This document shows, one piece after another, positions 18,244-25,822 of a DNA stretch of 33,051 nt. Below the pieces are notes generated by a model. That model worked only from the letters and a program-made list of their open reading frames with translations. It did not search any database and was not told where the DNA came from. This DNA comes from an uncultured Gammaproteobacteria bacterium (GTDB lineage Bacteria > Pseudomonadota > Gammaproteobacteria > CAMYKB01). The DNA lies in the NCBI GenBank assembly GCA_947258875.1, contig CAMYKB010000029.1, positions 1 to 33,051 on the forward strand. Direction: 5' to 3'. The first letter of the stretch is position 1. Each line of letters starts with the position of its first letter. Made by a program: the position numbers and the translations under genes.

Positions 18244-19104
18244 ATGCACCCAAGACCCCAAGCGGGGTTGAACTATGAACCGATCCCGGCGCGTGCCGGG
18301 ATCGGTCTGCGTTCGCCACATTACCAACAGCTGCTCACTGAAACGCCGGACATCGGCTGGCTGGAAGCGCATGCTGAAAACTATTTCGGTGCGGGCGGAC
18401 AACCACTCTACTTCCTTGAACAGCTCCGCGGGCATTACCCACTGAGCCTGCACGGTGTCGGTCTCTCGCCCGGCAGCGCCGAGCCACTAAATAAAACACA
18501 TTTGCGTAAACTAAAAACCATTATCGATCGCTTCCAGCCATCGCTGGTATCCGAACACCTATGCTGGAACGCCATTGGCGGAACACACCTCAATGACTTA
18601 TTGCCTTTGCCATACACGGAAGAGGCGCTGGCGCATATCAGCGCCCGCCTGAGTCATATCCAGGAATATCTGGGACGACAAATCCTGATTGAAAATCTGT
18701 CCAGCTACCTGCAATTCAAACACTCGACCATTCCGGAATGGGAATTTATCAACGAAACCGCCAAACGTAGTGGTTGCGGCATCCTGCTCGATGTCAACAA
18801 CATCTATGTCAATGCCTGCAACCATGGCTTCGATTCACAAAACTATCTCACCGCGATTGACACCCGACACGTACAGGAAATCCATCTAGCTGGTTTTGAT
18901 GAACGCGAAAAAATTTTGATAGACACCCATAGCAAGCGCGTCGATGCGGCGGTGTGGGACCTATATCGCAAGGCGATTGACCGTTTTGGTGCAACACCAA
19001 CCCTGATTGAATGGGATACCGATATCCCGGCATTGTCGGTGTTACTCGACGAAGCCCGCAAAGCGGAAGCAATCCTGGAGGCGCAGCATGCCGCAGTTGC
19101 GTGA
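18244..19104 (+). CDS. bufB: BufB, DUF692 multinuclear iron oxidative enzyme (MNIO)
   Basis: 286 residues from the ATG at 18244, seven bases after the bufA stop; the frame upstream overlaps bufA. DUF692 proteins adopt a TIM-barrel fold, bind two or three iron ions and oxidise cysteines of RiPP precursors. Candidate metal ligands appear in LEAHAENYF, LSLHGVGLSPGS, VSEHLCW, ILIENLSSYL, LLDVNNIYVNACNHG, EIHLAGF, IDTHSKRVD and LIEWDTDIP. It is placed as BufB rather than methanobactin MbnB because its partner is a DUF2282 precursor and a DUF2063 protein follows. The likely substrate is the adjacent BufA, modified in the cytoplasm before export. Confidence 0.92.
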   Translation: MHPRPQAGLNYEPIPARAGIGLRSPHYQQLLTETPDIGWLEAHAENYFGAGGQPLYFLEQLRGHYPLSLHGVGLSPGSAEPLNKTHLRKLKTIIDRFQPSLVSEHLCWNAIGGTHLNDLLPLPYTEEALAHISARLSHIQEYLGRQILIENLSSYLQFKHSTIPEWEFINETAKRSGCGILLDVNNIYVNACNHGFDSQNYLTAIDTRHVQEIHLAGFDEREKILIDTHSKRVDAAVWDLYRKAIDRFGATPTLIEWDTDIPALSVLLDEARKAEAILEAQHAAVA

Positions 19105-19855
19105 ACTTCAACAGACTTTTTGCGATGACATTTACCGCAAACAATCATCCCTCGCCGAAAATATAGTCTATGCAAACAACTGGGATGGCAAACAGCGCCT
19201 GGCGCTTTATCGCTCCAGTGTGTTCGGCATCCTGACCGATGCACTGGCAGCCGTCTATCCAGTAGTACAAAACCTTGTCGGCGAACTTTTTTTTGAGCAC
19301 CTGGCAAATCGTTATATTGCAGCTCATCCTTCACGCTCGGGCGACCTGCATCATTACGGTGAACTCATGGCGGAATTTTTAAGCCAGTTTGAACCCGTGC
19401 AGGAATTGGTTTACCTGCCGGATGTGGCGCAGCTGGAATGGCATTATCACCGTGTGTTTCATGCCGCTGATGCAACACCATTCAATATTGATATGCTGTC
19501 TGAGCTAGCCCCTGCGCAACAGGAATCTTTGTGCCTGGCACTACACCCTGCCGCGCGCCTAATGATTTCCGATTACCCGCTTGATGTCATCTGGCAGAGC
19601 AACATTGACAATAAACACGACGATGTGACTATCGATCTCGACACAGGCGGCACAGCATTGTTGGTAATACGCCCACAGTTACAGGTAGAGGTTCAACCAA
19701 TAACCCTTGCCGAATACGCACTGTTGGACAAGCTCCAGCAAGGCGCAGCATTACAATCTGCTTGCGAGCACAGTCTCACGGTTGATGTGGATTTTGATAT
19801 TTCATGCGCCTTATACAAGCACATCACTCAAGGCACATTCATCGCCGCTCGATAA
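19088..19855 (+). CDS. bufC: BufC, DUF2063 partner protein
   Basis: 255 residues from the ATG at 19088, with GGAGG six bases upstream; it overlaps bufB by 17 bases. The DUF2063 domain is at the N-terminus (LRELQQTFCDDIYRK, YRSSVFGILTDALAAVYPVV, LVGELFFEHLANRYIAAHPS, LVYLPDVAQLEWHYHRVFHA). Its family is the usual partner of DUF692 enzymes, thought to recognise the precursor peptide and deliver it to the MNIO. The C-terminal half (about 150-255) resembles a second beta-rich domain seen in BufC-type proteins. The overlap with bufB suggests coupled translation and a stable complex. Confidence 0.92.
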   Translation: MPQLRELQQTFCDDIYRKQSSLAENIVYANNWDGKQRLALYRSSVFGILTDALAAVYPVVQNLVGELFFEHLANRYIAAHPSRSGDLHHYGELMAEFLSQFEPVQELVYLPDVAQLEWHYHRVFHAADATPFNIDMLSELAPAQQESLCLALHPAARLMISDYPLDVIWQSNIDNKHDDVTIDLDTGGTALLVIRPQLQVEVQPITLAEYALLDKLQQGAALQSACEHSLTVDVDFDISCALYKHITQGTFIAAR

Positions 19856-19883
19856 GTCACCTGGAGGAACAACCGTTTTGAGT

Positions 19884-20340
19884 ATGGCGTCCGCATTGCA
19901 GGAAAAAATGATCAACCCCAGCATCAAGCTGCTGGACTGGTTGAACCCTGCATTGGATCTTGCGATCCGACTCTATGTCGCATCGATATTCTGGAATATC
20001 AGGACTCACCAAGATTGCATCCTGGGAATCAACCTTAGCGTTATTCGAATATGAGTACGCGGTACCGATCTTGCCTCCCGGGATCGCAGCGCCGCTATCC
20101 ATTGTTGTTGAGTTGCTGGCGCCGGTATTACTGGTCGTTGGCCTGGGCACACGTTACACAGCCATCGTACTGTTTGTTTTTAACATTATCGCCGCTATTT
20201 CATACCCGGATATCAGCGATGCCGGCATCAAGGATCATAGTTTCTGGGGTATGCTAATTGCGGTGCTCATTTTTCATGGGCCTGGCAAACTGTCACTGGA
20301 TCAGTTTATCTATAAAAAATTCTCATCATTGGGAGCATGA
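19884..20340 (+). pseudogene. DoxX-family membrane protein, frameshifted
   Basis: The reading begins at the ATG at 19884 (or a TTG at 19878), after GGAGG: MASALQEKMINPSIKLLDW, then LDLAIRLYVASIFW. At about 19995-20000 the frame changes. The same frame goes on as NIRTHQDC and soon stops, while the next frame gives SGLTKIASWESTLALFEYEY, the expected DoxX continuation, and runs to the stop at 20340. One extra base near 19998 explains this. DoxX proteins have four membrane segments; the bufferin operon usually has one as its fourth gene (bufD), perhaps linked to quinone or redox exchange. Both halves are otherwise well conserved, so either the break is recent or it is a sequencing error. Confidence 0.8.
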
Positions 20341-21161
20341 ACATGTTTAATGTGATTACACGTTTAGGGTTGTTGTTATTGATAAGTCTTCCATTACATG
20401 CAGAAATGGTAACGGTACCCGCCGGTGAATTTCAGATGGGCTGCTCCAAAAATGATGATGCCTGCGAAAAGGATGAGGGGCCCGCGGGCGGCACCGAGGT
20501 TAATGTACCGGCATTCAAAATCGACACGCATGAGGTGACGGTAGCCGAATACCGAGCCTGCGTTACATCCGGCAAATGCAGCAACCCCAAAGATCACAGC
20601 GCCAACCAGTACTGCAACTATGGCGCCCCGGGTCGCAGCCAGCACCCTATGAACTGTGTCGACTGGGACCAGGCAGTTGCCTATTGTGAATCACAAGGCA
20701 AACGTCTGCCCTCAGAGGCAGAGTGGGAAAAGGCCGCACGCGCCGGCAGCAACACGCGTTATCCCTGGGGGCAGCAGGTCAGTTGTGAGCAGGCGATCCT
20801 GGATGACGGCAAGACGCACGGCACAATCAAAGTGAGTCCGACCGAATTCGAACGCGATGGTTGCGGTATGGACCGCAGCTGGCGGGTAGGCAGCCGTGCT
20901 CCGAATGCATTAGGCCTATATGACATGCACGGCAATGCCGGTGAATGGACCGCTAACTGGTACGCTGGTAACGCCATCAGCGCGCTTTACGCCAAGGGAG
21001 ATTTATCCGGTCCCGTGACCAGCAAACAGCGTGTTGCGCGCGGTGGTTCATGGGATGAAAACCGCGCCAACCTGCGCAGTTCATTCCGCAACGTTAAACC
21101 ACCCAAACAGGGTAAATCAATTTATGGATCGATTGGTTTTCGTTGTGCCGCAGACCTTTGA
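20337..21161 (+). CDS. Periplasmic FGE-sulfatase (SUMF1-like) domain protein, non-catalytic
   Basis: 274 residues. The ATG at 20337 overlaps the DoxX stop; an ATG at 20343 fits the ribosome site GGGAG better and would remove two residues. A signal peptide (LGLLLLISLPLHA) precedes an FGE-fold domain: VPAGEFQMGC at the start, DTHEVTVAEYRACV, RLPSEAEWEKAARAG, LGLYDMHGNAGEWTANW, RGGSWDENRANLR and SIGFRCA at the end. Formylglycine-generating enzyme uses a cysteine pair between the RGGSW and GFRC motifs; here that stretch (LRSSFRNVKPP) has none, so sulfatase activation is unlikely. There are ten cysteines in all, suggesting several disulfides. Its position at the end of the bufferin operon suggests a binding or structural role in copper handling, by inference only. 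Confidence 0.85.
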   Translation: MNMFNVITRLGLLLLISLPLHAEMVTVPAGEFQMGCSKNDDACEKDEGPAGGTEVNVPAFKIDTHEVTVAEYRACVTSGKCSNPKDHSANQYCNYGAPGRSQHPMNCVDWDQAVAYCESQGKRLPSEAEWEKAARAGSNTRYPWGQQVSCEQAILDDGKTHGTIKVSPTEFERDGCGMDRSWRVGSRAPNALGLYDMHGNAGEWTANWYAGNAISALYAKGDLSGPVTSKQRVARGGSWDENRANLRSSFRNVKPPKQGKSIYGSIGFRCAADL

Positions 21162-21174
21162 ACAGACAAGAATC

Positions 21175-21206
21175 ATTGCCCGTTGTTTGCCAGCCTGGCG
21201 GGTAAT
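21175..21206. terminator. Possible bidirectional terminator between convergent genes
   Basis: ATTGCCCG (21175-21182) pairs with CGGGTAAT (21199-21206) apart from one G-U, with an inner GCCAG-c-CTGGC stem between. It lies between the FGE-like gene (plus) and the P19-like gene (minus), where a shared terminator would be expected. No long T-run follows. Confidence 0.35.
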
Positions 21207-21223
21207 TCGCAAATAAACATGTA

Positions 21224-21760
21224 TCAATAGCCGCCCTTCTTTCCCGTGCCGACATAGATGAAATCCCACTCAACATCGAATGGCACCCACCATTCGGCAA
21301 CACCGGTTTCCTTATCCGTATGGCGGTGGAAGGCGTGGTAGGCAGGGGGCTTGATGTGGTAAGTCAGATGATATTTCCCGGCCCCATTTAGTTTAATATT
21401 GTCGGCATAGTGTGGACCATCAGATGCCGCCATGGGCATCAGTGATCCTGTTATAGACCAATCCGAATCTTTTTTGCTCAGGGTGAACGTAATATCCAGA
21501 TAGGGTATCCAGCCCCCTTCTCTGAAACCATGCGGATTGCCTATGAGCGCATGGATGTCGGCCTCCAGGTGCACGTCGTATGGATGCTTCATGCCCGGCA
21601 ACATGGGTTCCATTGTAACCGGTTGGATGTAGACCGCACCGACTTCCATGCCGTTCTTTTTTATACTGCCTATTTCAACATCACCGGCGAACGCCATGCC
21701 TGAGGACAACAGGCAACACAGAATTAAAACAAGACTCACATGACCAGATCGTATATTCAT
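21224..21760 (-). CDS. P19/FtrA-like periplasmic iron (copper) binding protein
   Basis: 178 residues from the ATG at 21760, with AGAGGAAG upstream; the longer frame to 21847 overlaps the next gene and has no signal. Residues 1-23 are a signal peptide ending GMAFA. The family (P19, FtrA, FetP, Tp34) binds Fe and Cu at the surface of an Ig-like dimer using Met, Glu and His. Matching segments are GMEVGAVYIQPVTMEPML, HPYDVHLEADIHAL and a His-rich AYHAFHRHTDKETG, then EWWVPFDVEWDF near the C-terminus. It follows the FtrD-like gene by 62 bases on the same strand and is probably co-transcribed behind the Fur box. The FTR1 permease usual in Ftr systems is not in this window. Confidence 0.85.
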   Translation of the reverse strand: MNIRSGHVSLVLILCCLLSSGMAFAGDVEIGSIKKNGMEVGAVYIQPVTMEPMLPGMKHPYDVHLEADIHALIGNPHGFREGGWIPYLDITFTLSKKDSDWSITGSLMPMAASDGPHYADNIKLNGAGKYHLTYHIKPPAYHAFHRHTDKETGVAEWWVPFDVEWDFIYVGTGKKGGY

Positions 21761-21822
21761 CAGCATCTTCCTCTGTACAACGCATAAAACAGCATCACAA
21801 CCCTTGCGGTTGCCACCAGGAA

Positions 21823-23271
21823 TCACAGTCCAAATATCGCCGGCCACCAGGCCAGCCCAACAAGAGCGCTACCAAACAGACCGGGCACCAACGCGAGCCA
21901 GCGCTTCGTGGTTATTACACCTTGCCGTGCCAGGATCCTGTTGCCAAGATGTATACTCCACAACAGGCTGCCCACGAATAACATACCTTTCACATAGCCT
22001 ATGTCGCGATCCCCTAACCCCAGATATTGCATTGAATCAAACAACTCTCCACCCAGGCCAATTATCAACGACACCATCGCAACGGGCGCGTACTGATAAC
22101 CCAGCTCTACAAAACGTTTGCGTAAATTCAAATCCGCGCCCATCTTTCCAGCAAAGTACGCCGACAGCGCCGTTGTTGCCGACAATATCGCAGCGAGTGC
22201 TACAGTACATGCCAACATAAAGCCCACGATCATGATGAAATCCAGCCACAAGAACACCTCACGACGCTCGGGGTGCACGCTCATCAGCCACACAGGGCCC
22301 GACTCGCCGACCCAATACAAACCCTGCTCGATAAACCATTCGCCGACCCGCTGCCGTAGTAGTTTATAAAATGGCAATACCAGCCACAGAAAACCGCCCA
22401 ACGCAGCCCCCGTGCCTATAAACAGGAACCAAACCTCAGCCAGGTTGGGGTTATGATCGCGAATTTGCTCAACCTCCTCACCAGGGTGGCGCAAGCGCAG
22501 AAATAATCCACCTCTTGATTTAGGATTTACACAACGGAAACATTCGATGCAGTGGCGTGATTCTTCTTTGCGATTGATATCGATCATGGTTGGGCAAATG
22601 CCTTTCTCGATATAGGCGTCGCCACCATGCCGCTTGATCTTAGGCCAGAACTGTACGGCGCCCAGCCGTGAGAACACACCAAGCAACAGACCAATGGGAC
22701 ACATATGCCGGCACCATGCCCGTTTCATGCGACCAAACATAAAACCCAGCAGGATTGCTGCCGCGAGAGTTCCACCAAATATGATCGCTATAGCTTCAGG
22801 GTGATCGCGGACCCCGATCGTCTGCCCCAAGACAGTGATAATGAGAAAACTTACGATGGGCGTGCCTGGCCACCTGACCCAGGCCGGAATGGTTCGCTGC
22901 AAACCGTGTTTATTAGCATATTCCGATGCCGCCCCCATGGGGCACAACAGGCCACACCAACTTCGCCCGGTAAAAATAACGGACAGGAATACCAGTGGGA
23001 ACCAGACGCCCCACATGATGTAGTTTGCGAAGCTCGTGAAGTGGCTTAGCGGCGTCGCGTGCTCAGGTGGCTCGGAAAGCACCAAGGGCAGAAACAATAG
23101 TGCTAGAAAACCCAGGAACATAACACTGTGGAGCCACATCAATCGCGAGCGATGACGCGCCATGAACATCTCTATGGCTGCGGTCAGGTTTGCGCGCTTT
23201 GTACTGCCCCGAGTGGAGACGACTCTGACAGGAATGTCTCCCAGCCCTACGCTTTTAATCTCTGTGCTCAT
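21823..23271 (-). CDS. FtrD/NapH-like membrane polyferredoxin
   Basis: 482 residues from the ATG at 23271 (a GTG at 23274 is also possible). It is a membrane protein with several hydrophobic segments, for example WLHSVMFLGFLALLFLPLVL and WGVWFPLVFLSVIFTG. Two CxxxCP motifs characteristic of the NapH/CcoG/FtrD family are present, SWCGLLCPMGAA and AWCRHMCPIGLL, plus a ferredoxin-like HCIECFRCVNP. Such proteins pass electrons across the membrane; FtrD is thought to supply or accept electrons during periplasmic iron uptake. The adjacent P19-like gene and the Fur box upstream favour the FtrD role over nitrate respiration. The C-terminal part (about 290-482) adds further membrane helices. Confidence 0.85.
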   Translation of the reverse strand: MSTEIKSVGLGDIPVRVVSTRGSTKRANLTAAIEMFMARHRSRLMWLHSVMFLGFLALLFLPLVLSEPPEHATPLSHFTSFANYIMWGVWFPLVFLSVIFTGRSWCGLLCPMGAASEYANKHGLQRTIPAWVRWPGTPIVSFLIITVLGQTIGVRDHPEAIAIIFGGTLAAAILLGFMFGRMKRAWCRHMCPIGLLLGVFSRLGAVQFWPKIKRHGGDAYIEKGICPTMIDINRKEESRHCIECFRCVNPKSRGGLFLRLRHPGEEVEQIRDHNPNLAEVWFLFIGTGAALGGFLWLVLPFYKLLRQRVGEWFIEQGLYWVGESGPVWLMSVHPERREVFLWLDFIMIVGFMLACTVALAAILSATTALSAYFAGKMGADLNLRKRFVELGYQYAPVAMVSLIIGLGGELFDSMQYLGLGDRDIGYVKGMLFVGSLLWSIHLGNRILARQGVITTKRWLALVPGLFGSALVGLAWWPAIFGL

Positions 23272-23383
23272 CACCGCGTATTCGCGCTCTAGCCCCAGAA
23301 TTTAAATCAATTCAATGCGTTATTGTCCCTGTAGCGAATCAGGCCAGAGACCTCGGCCTGAAGTGCGTCCATTTAATGCAAAT

Positions 23384-23402
23384 ATAAATGATAATCATTC
23401 GT
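23384..23402. promoter_or_regulatory. fur_box: Fur box upstream of the P19/FtrD-like operon
   Basis: The 19 bases are centred on ATGATAATCAT (23388-23398), an exact match to the core of the Fur consensus GATAATGATAATCATTATC, with partial matches in the flanks. It lies about 115-130 bases before the FtrD-like start. Repression by iron-loaded Fur is the expected consequence. Confidence 0.85.
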
Positions 23403-23614
23403 ATGTCAATTCTTAAATATGACCCAGCAGACATAATGCCAAGAAGCTTTGAAAGCCTACAGATATCCTCAAACCGCCCTCTCCCTTATCGGCAATGTCA
23501 CAGAGGGATGCACCAGCACCGGAAAAGGCCGGCAGACAAGCAACTGGCTCTATCCCTGGTAGGGCATGCGGCCCGTCGCATTATCTCTTCAGCTGTCACC
23601 CTTTGCCTGTAACA

Positions 23615-23628
23615 TGACCGGGCGGTCA
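23615..23628. promoter_or_regulatory. TetR-type palindromic operator candidate
   Basis: TGACCG-GG-CGGTCA is a perfect 6-2-6 palindrome of the kind bound by many TetR-family repressors. It lies about 130 bases upstream of the SRPBCC gene. No TetR-family gene is in the window, so the regulator would be elsewhere. Confidence 0.4.
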
Positions 23629-23756
23629 GGCTCGAACATTGTTATGTGATCACTTATCAACGGCTAGAATGAGGATGCCCGTCAGCGTCGGCAAGAGCTT
23701 AAGCCGTGTGAAATCTGGGCTAAACTGTAGCTATATAAGAAGCTCGGGGAACAGAC

Positions 23757-24284
23757 ATGAAATGGCTCAAACGTATTTTTATCACACTGCTGTTGCTGGT
23801 TGGTATTTTTGTCATCGTGGGTTTTCTACTGCCCACCGACTATGCTATTGGACGCTCGGTCACCATCAAGGCCAGTCCGGCCCAGGTGCATGAATATGTC
23901 GGGGATATTGAAAAATGGCCACAGTGGTCTCCATGGGAAGAGGCCGATCCCAGTATTAAGGTCACGCCGGGCGATATAACAACCGGCGTGGGTGCCAGCC
24001 AGTCATGGATCGGGGACAGCGGCGGCGGCCGCCTGACCTTTACCTATTCAGACCCGGACAATGGCATCAAATATGATCTGTATTTTGATGGCGATCCGGA
24101 AAAAAACATCAGCGCCATGACCTACACACCAACAGCGGAGGGCACACAAGTGACCTGGTCGATGCAAGGCAAGATTGGCATGCCGGTTATCGGCGGCTAC
24201 TTTGCCATGATGATGGACTCTCTCGCCGGCGAGATGTTTGCCAGTGGACTTAACAAGTTAAAACAAGTTGTCGAGAACCCATAA
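23757..24284 (+). CDS. SRPBCC-family protein with N-terminal membrane anchor
   Basis: 175 residues, with GGGGAA six bases before the ATG. One membrane segment (IFITLLLLVGIFVIVGFLLP) is followed by an SRPBCC/polyketide-cyclase-like domain. The family start YAIGRSVTIKASPAQVHEYV, then IEKWPQWSPWEEADPSI, and the long C-terminal helix MMMDSLAGEMFASGLNKLKQ are all typical. The helix-grip fold binds hydrophobic ligands; the specific ligand is unknown. The gene is convergent with the anti-sigma gene, 25 bases apart. Confidence 0.88.
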   Translation: MKWLKRIFITLLLLVGIFVIVGFLLPTDYAIGRSVTIKASPAQVHEYVGDIEKWPQWSPWEEADPSIKVTPGDITTGVGASQSWIGDSGGGRLTFTYSDPDNGIKYDLYFDGDPEKNISAMTYTPTAEGTQVTWSMQGKIGMPVIGGYFAMMMDSLAGEMFASGLNKLKQVVENP

Positions 24285-24309
24285 CCAGATTGGTACCGCA
24301 CACAGCCCT

Positions 24310-25077
24310 TTACATCCGCCATACAACATTATCCTGTAACGTTTCGACAATCTGCTCGACGGCCTCGCCCCTCTCACCGACGACAGCCAGGTTGCCGTGC
24401 TCAAGCGGGATTACCAGCCCAGTAAATCGCGGGTCATCAATATTGACGGGCTTTTCAAGTGCCTTGTCTGCAATATAGAGCACGGTAACCGGGCCCTGCC
24501 TGCCTTCCAACACCATATGCATCCCTTCGCGATTATTAATCTCACACATGCCCGCGTAGCTCACTTCGCCGACCTCTCCCCTTAGCTCGGCTCCAAATCT
24601 TGCTAATAAAGCCTTCACCTCACCCGTCTCAACATCATCATGAGCCTCAAGATGATCACGCTCGGCATTGATGTGGTTAACTACCATGGTTTGCAAGCCA
24701 TCGGCATACTGCAGACTTATCATATGATAGGCCAGCAGACCCCCGAAGCCGGCTGCAAACGCAAGCCCCGCGGCCATCGCATAAGGTATGAACCAGTGAC
24801 GCCGCTTTGATAGTGTATTGCCTTGCCGGGCAGTCTCGCTTATTTCGCCGAATTGATCGCTCCCAATAGACCCATCAGTAGCAATCTGTTTGAGGCGGGC
24901 TGCAAGCCCTGTCGGCACATCGATTGCCGCCGCCGCTGCTACTTGCCGATTGAAGCGGGCCTCTTCGTCAGCAAAATTTTGGCATGCACTACACTCACGC
25001 ATATGGCGCGCAAGCTCCAGATCTTTTACATCTGGATCAGCGACCAACCTGGAGCGAAATTCTTCACACTTCATCAT
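24310..25077 (-). CDS. Membrane zinc-type anti-sigma factor (DUF3379-like)
   Basis: 255 residues. The N-terminal domain has the zinc anti-sigma motif H25-x3-C29-x2-C32 (ARHMRECSACQNF), followed by VPTGLAARLKQIA, which resembles DUF3379 proteins. One transmembrane segment lies at about 95-120 (PYAMAAGLAFAAGFGGLLAY). The C-terminal periplasmic domain of about 135 residues should sense the signal; it includes SYAGMCEINNREGMHMVLEG and one Cys. The ATG overlaps the sigma-factor stop by four bases, so the two are translationally coupled, as for cognate sigma/anti-sigma pairs. Its signal is not known. Confidence 0.85.
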   Translation of the reverse strand: MMKCEEFRSRLVADPDVKDLELARHMRECSACQNFADEEARFNRQVAAAAAIDVPTGLAARLKQIATDGSIGSDQFGEISETARQGNTLSKRRHWFIPYAMAAGLAFAAGFGGLLAYHMISLQYADGLQTMVVNHINAERDHLEAHDDVETGEVKALLARFGAELRGEVGEVSYAGMCEINNREGMHMVLEGRQGPVTVLYIADKALEKPVNIDDPRFTGLVIPLEHGNLAVVGERGEAVEQIVETLQDNVVWRM

Positions 25078-25583
25078 ACTGCCTCACTGCGTTTGTGCTG
25101 ATCTTCCGATAGCATGTCTCGTAATTGCTTGCGCGCACGTGATACCCGTGTCATCACCGCGCTCACACTTAAATCGAGCATGCCTGAAATTTCATCACAA
25201 CTAAAACCACCCAACACCTGCAACAGCAGCGGTTCACGATATTTATCGGCGAGTTTCGCCAGCGCATTTCTCAACGCAAACGCCTCCGTGCTTGTGTCGT
25301 AAAAATTGTGATCCATGACCTGGCTGGTATCGATACCACCGGTCTCCGGTCGTTCACGCTCATACAAGCGTGCGTTTTCACGCCGAATGATTGTAAATAA
25401 CCAGCTCTTGGCGGCTCCGTCACTCTTTAATTTGTCTAGCGATCTCCACGCACGCATATATGTTTCCTGGACTAAATCTTCCGCTGTTGCTTTGTTGCCG
25501 CACAACCATATGGCATAGCGGAAAAGGTCATTCGAAAATTGATCGACCAGCGCTTCAAAGCGGTGCTGTCGGGAGTCGGACAT
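25074..25583 (-). CDS. ECF-family RNA polymerase sigma factor
   Basis: 169 residues. Region 2 is at about 12-75 (LFRYAIWLCGNKATAEDLVQ, then ETYMRAWRSLDKL and SWLFTIIRREN). Region 4 is at about 105-160 with a helix-turn-helix (GFSCDEISGMLDLSVSAVMT, RVSRARKQLRDML). It directs RNA polymerase to a small regulon when released from the downstream anti-sigma. In Caulobacter a sigma factor of this kind (SigF) controls bufferin genes, so control of bufA at 17967 is plausible, but I could not find a convincing shared promoter by eye. Confidence 0.93.
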   Translation of the reverse strand: MSDSRQHRFEALVDQFSNDLFRYAIWLCGNKATAEDLVQETYMRAWRSLDKLKSDGAAKSWLFTIIRRENARLYERERPETGGIDTSQVMDHNFYDTSTEAFALRNALAKLADKYREPLLLQVLGGFSCDEISGMLDLSVSAVMTRVSRARKQLRDMLSEDQHKRSEAV

Positions 25584-25663
25584 AGATAACCATTACTCGC
25601 GTGTAATTAGAATTTCACCATGCTTACCGATGTAGCTGTACTACCCGGCAAGTTTATGGCAAC

Positions 25664-25680
25664 TCGTATCAGGTATACGA
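25664..25680. promoter_or_regulatory. Inverted repeat upstream of the sigma-factor gene
   Basis: TCGTAT-caggt-ATACGA is a perfect 6-5-6 inverted repeat, 81-97 bases before the sigma-factor start. It could be an operator. No regulator can be assigned. Confidence 0.3.
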
Positions 25681-25736
25681 CGTGAAACATCGCTTAGACG
25701 CAGCGTGGTTTGTCTATATTTGTCCGCAACCAAAAG

Positions 25737-25771
25737 GCGACATCCTTGGGTGAAAAACCCCGGGATGTCGC
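25737..25771 (-). terminator. Probable terminator after the exported-peptide gene
   Basis: GCGACATCC (25737-25745) and GGATGTCGC (25763-25771) pair perfectly, with an inner GGGT-gaaa-aACCC stem. On the minus strand a short CTTTT run follows. It lies about 50 bases beyond the stop of the peptide gene at 25823, before the sigma-factor promoter. Confidence 0.5.
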
Positions 25772-25822
25772 TGTTAACAAAAGCATCCGTGCTTATTCGC
25801 CATTTATGGCTTCCATTGCTGA

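Larger units (their letters stand above)
23272..23756. other. Divergent intergenic region, FtrD-like gene / SRPBCC gene
   Basis: 485 bases with no convincing gene. It contains the Fur box (23384-23402) serving the leftward iron genes and a 6-2-6 palindrome (23615-23628) upstream of the rightward SRPBCC gene. An AT-rich CTATATAAG about 20 bases before the SRPBCC start may be part of its promoter. I looked for cobalamin, FMN and TPP riboswitch signatures on the leader of the leftward gene and saw none. Confidence 0.5.

Noticed and set aside
18244-19104. DUF692 gene as methanobactin MbnB
   Set aside because: Partner genes are a DUF2282 precursor and a DUF2063 protein, which is the bufferin arrangement.
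20337-21161. FGE-like protein as an active formylglycine-generating enzyme
   Set aside because: The catalytic cysteine pair expected between the RGGSW and GFRC motifs is absent, and no sulfatase gene is nearby.
23403-23600. Riboswitch in the leader of the FtrD-like gene
   Set aside because: Several short complementary stretches are visible, but none matches a cobalamin, FMN or TPP signature.
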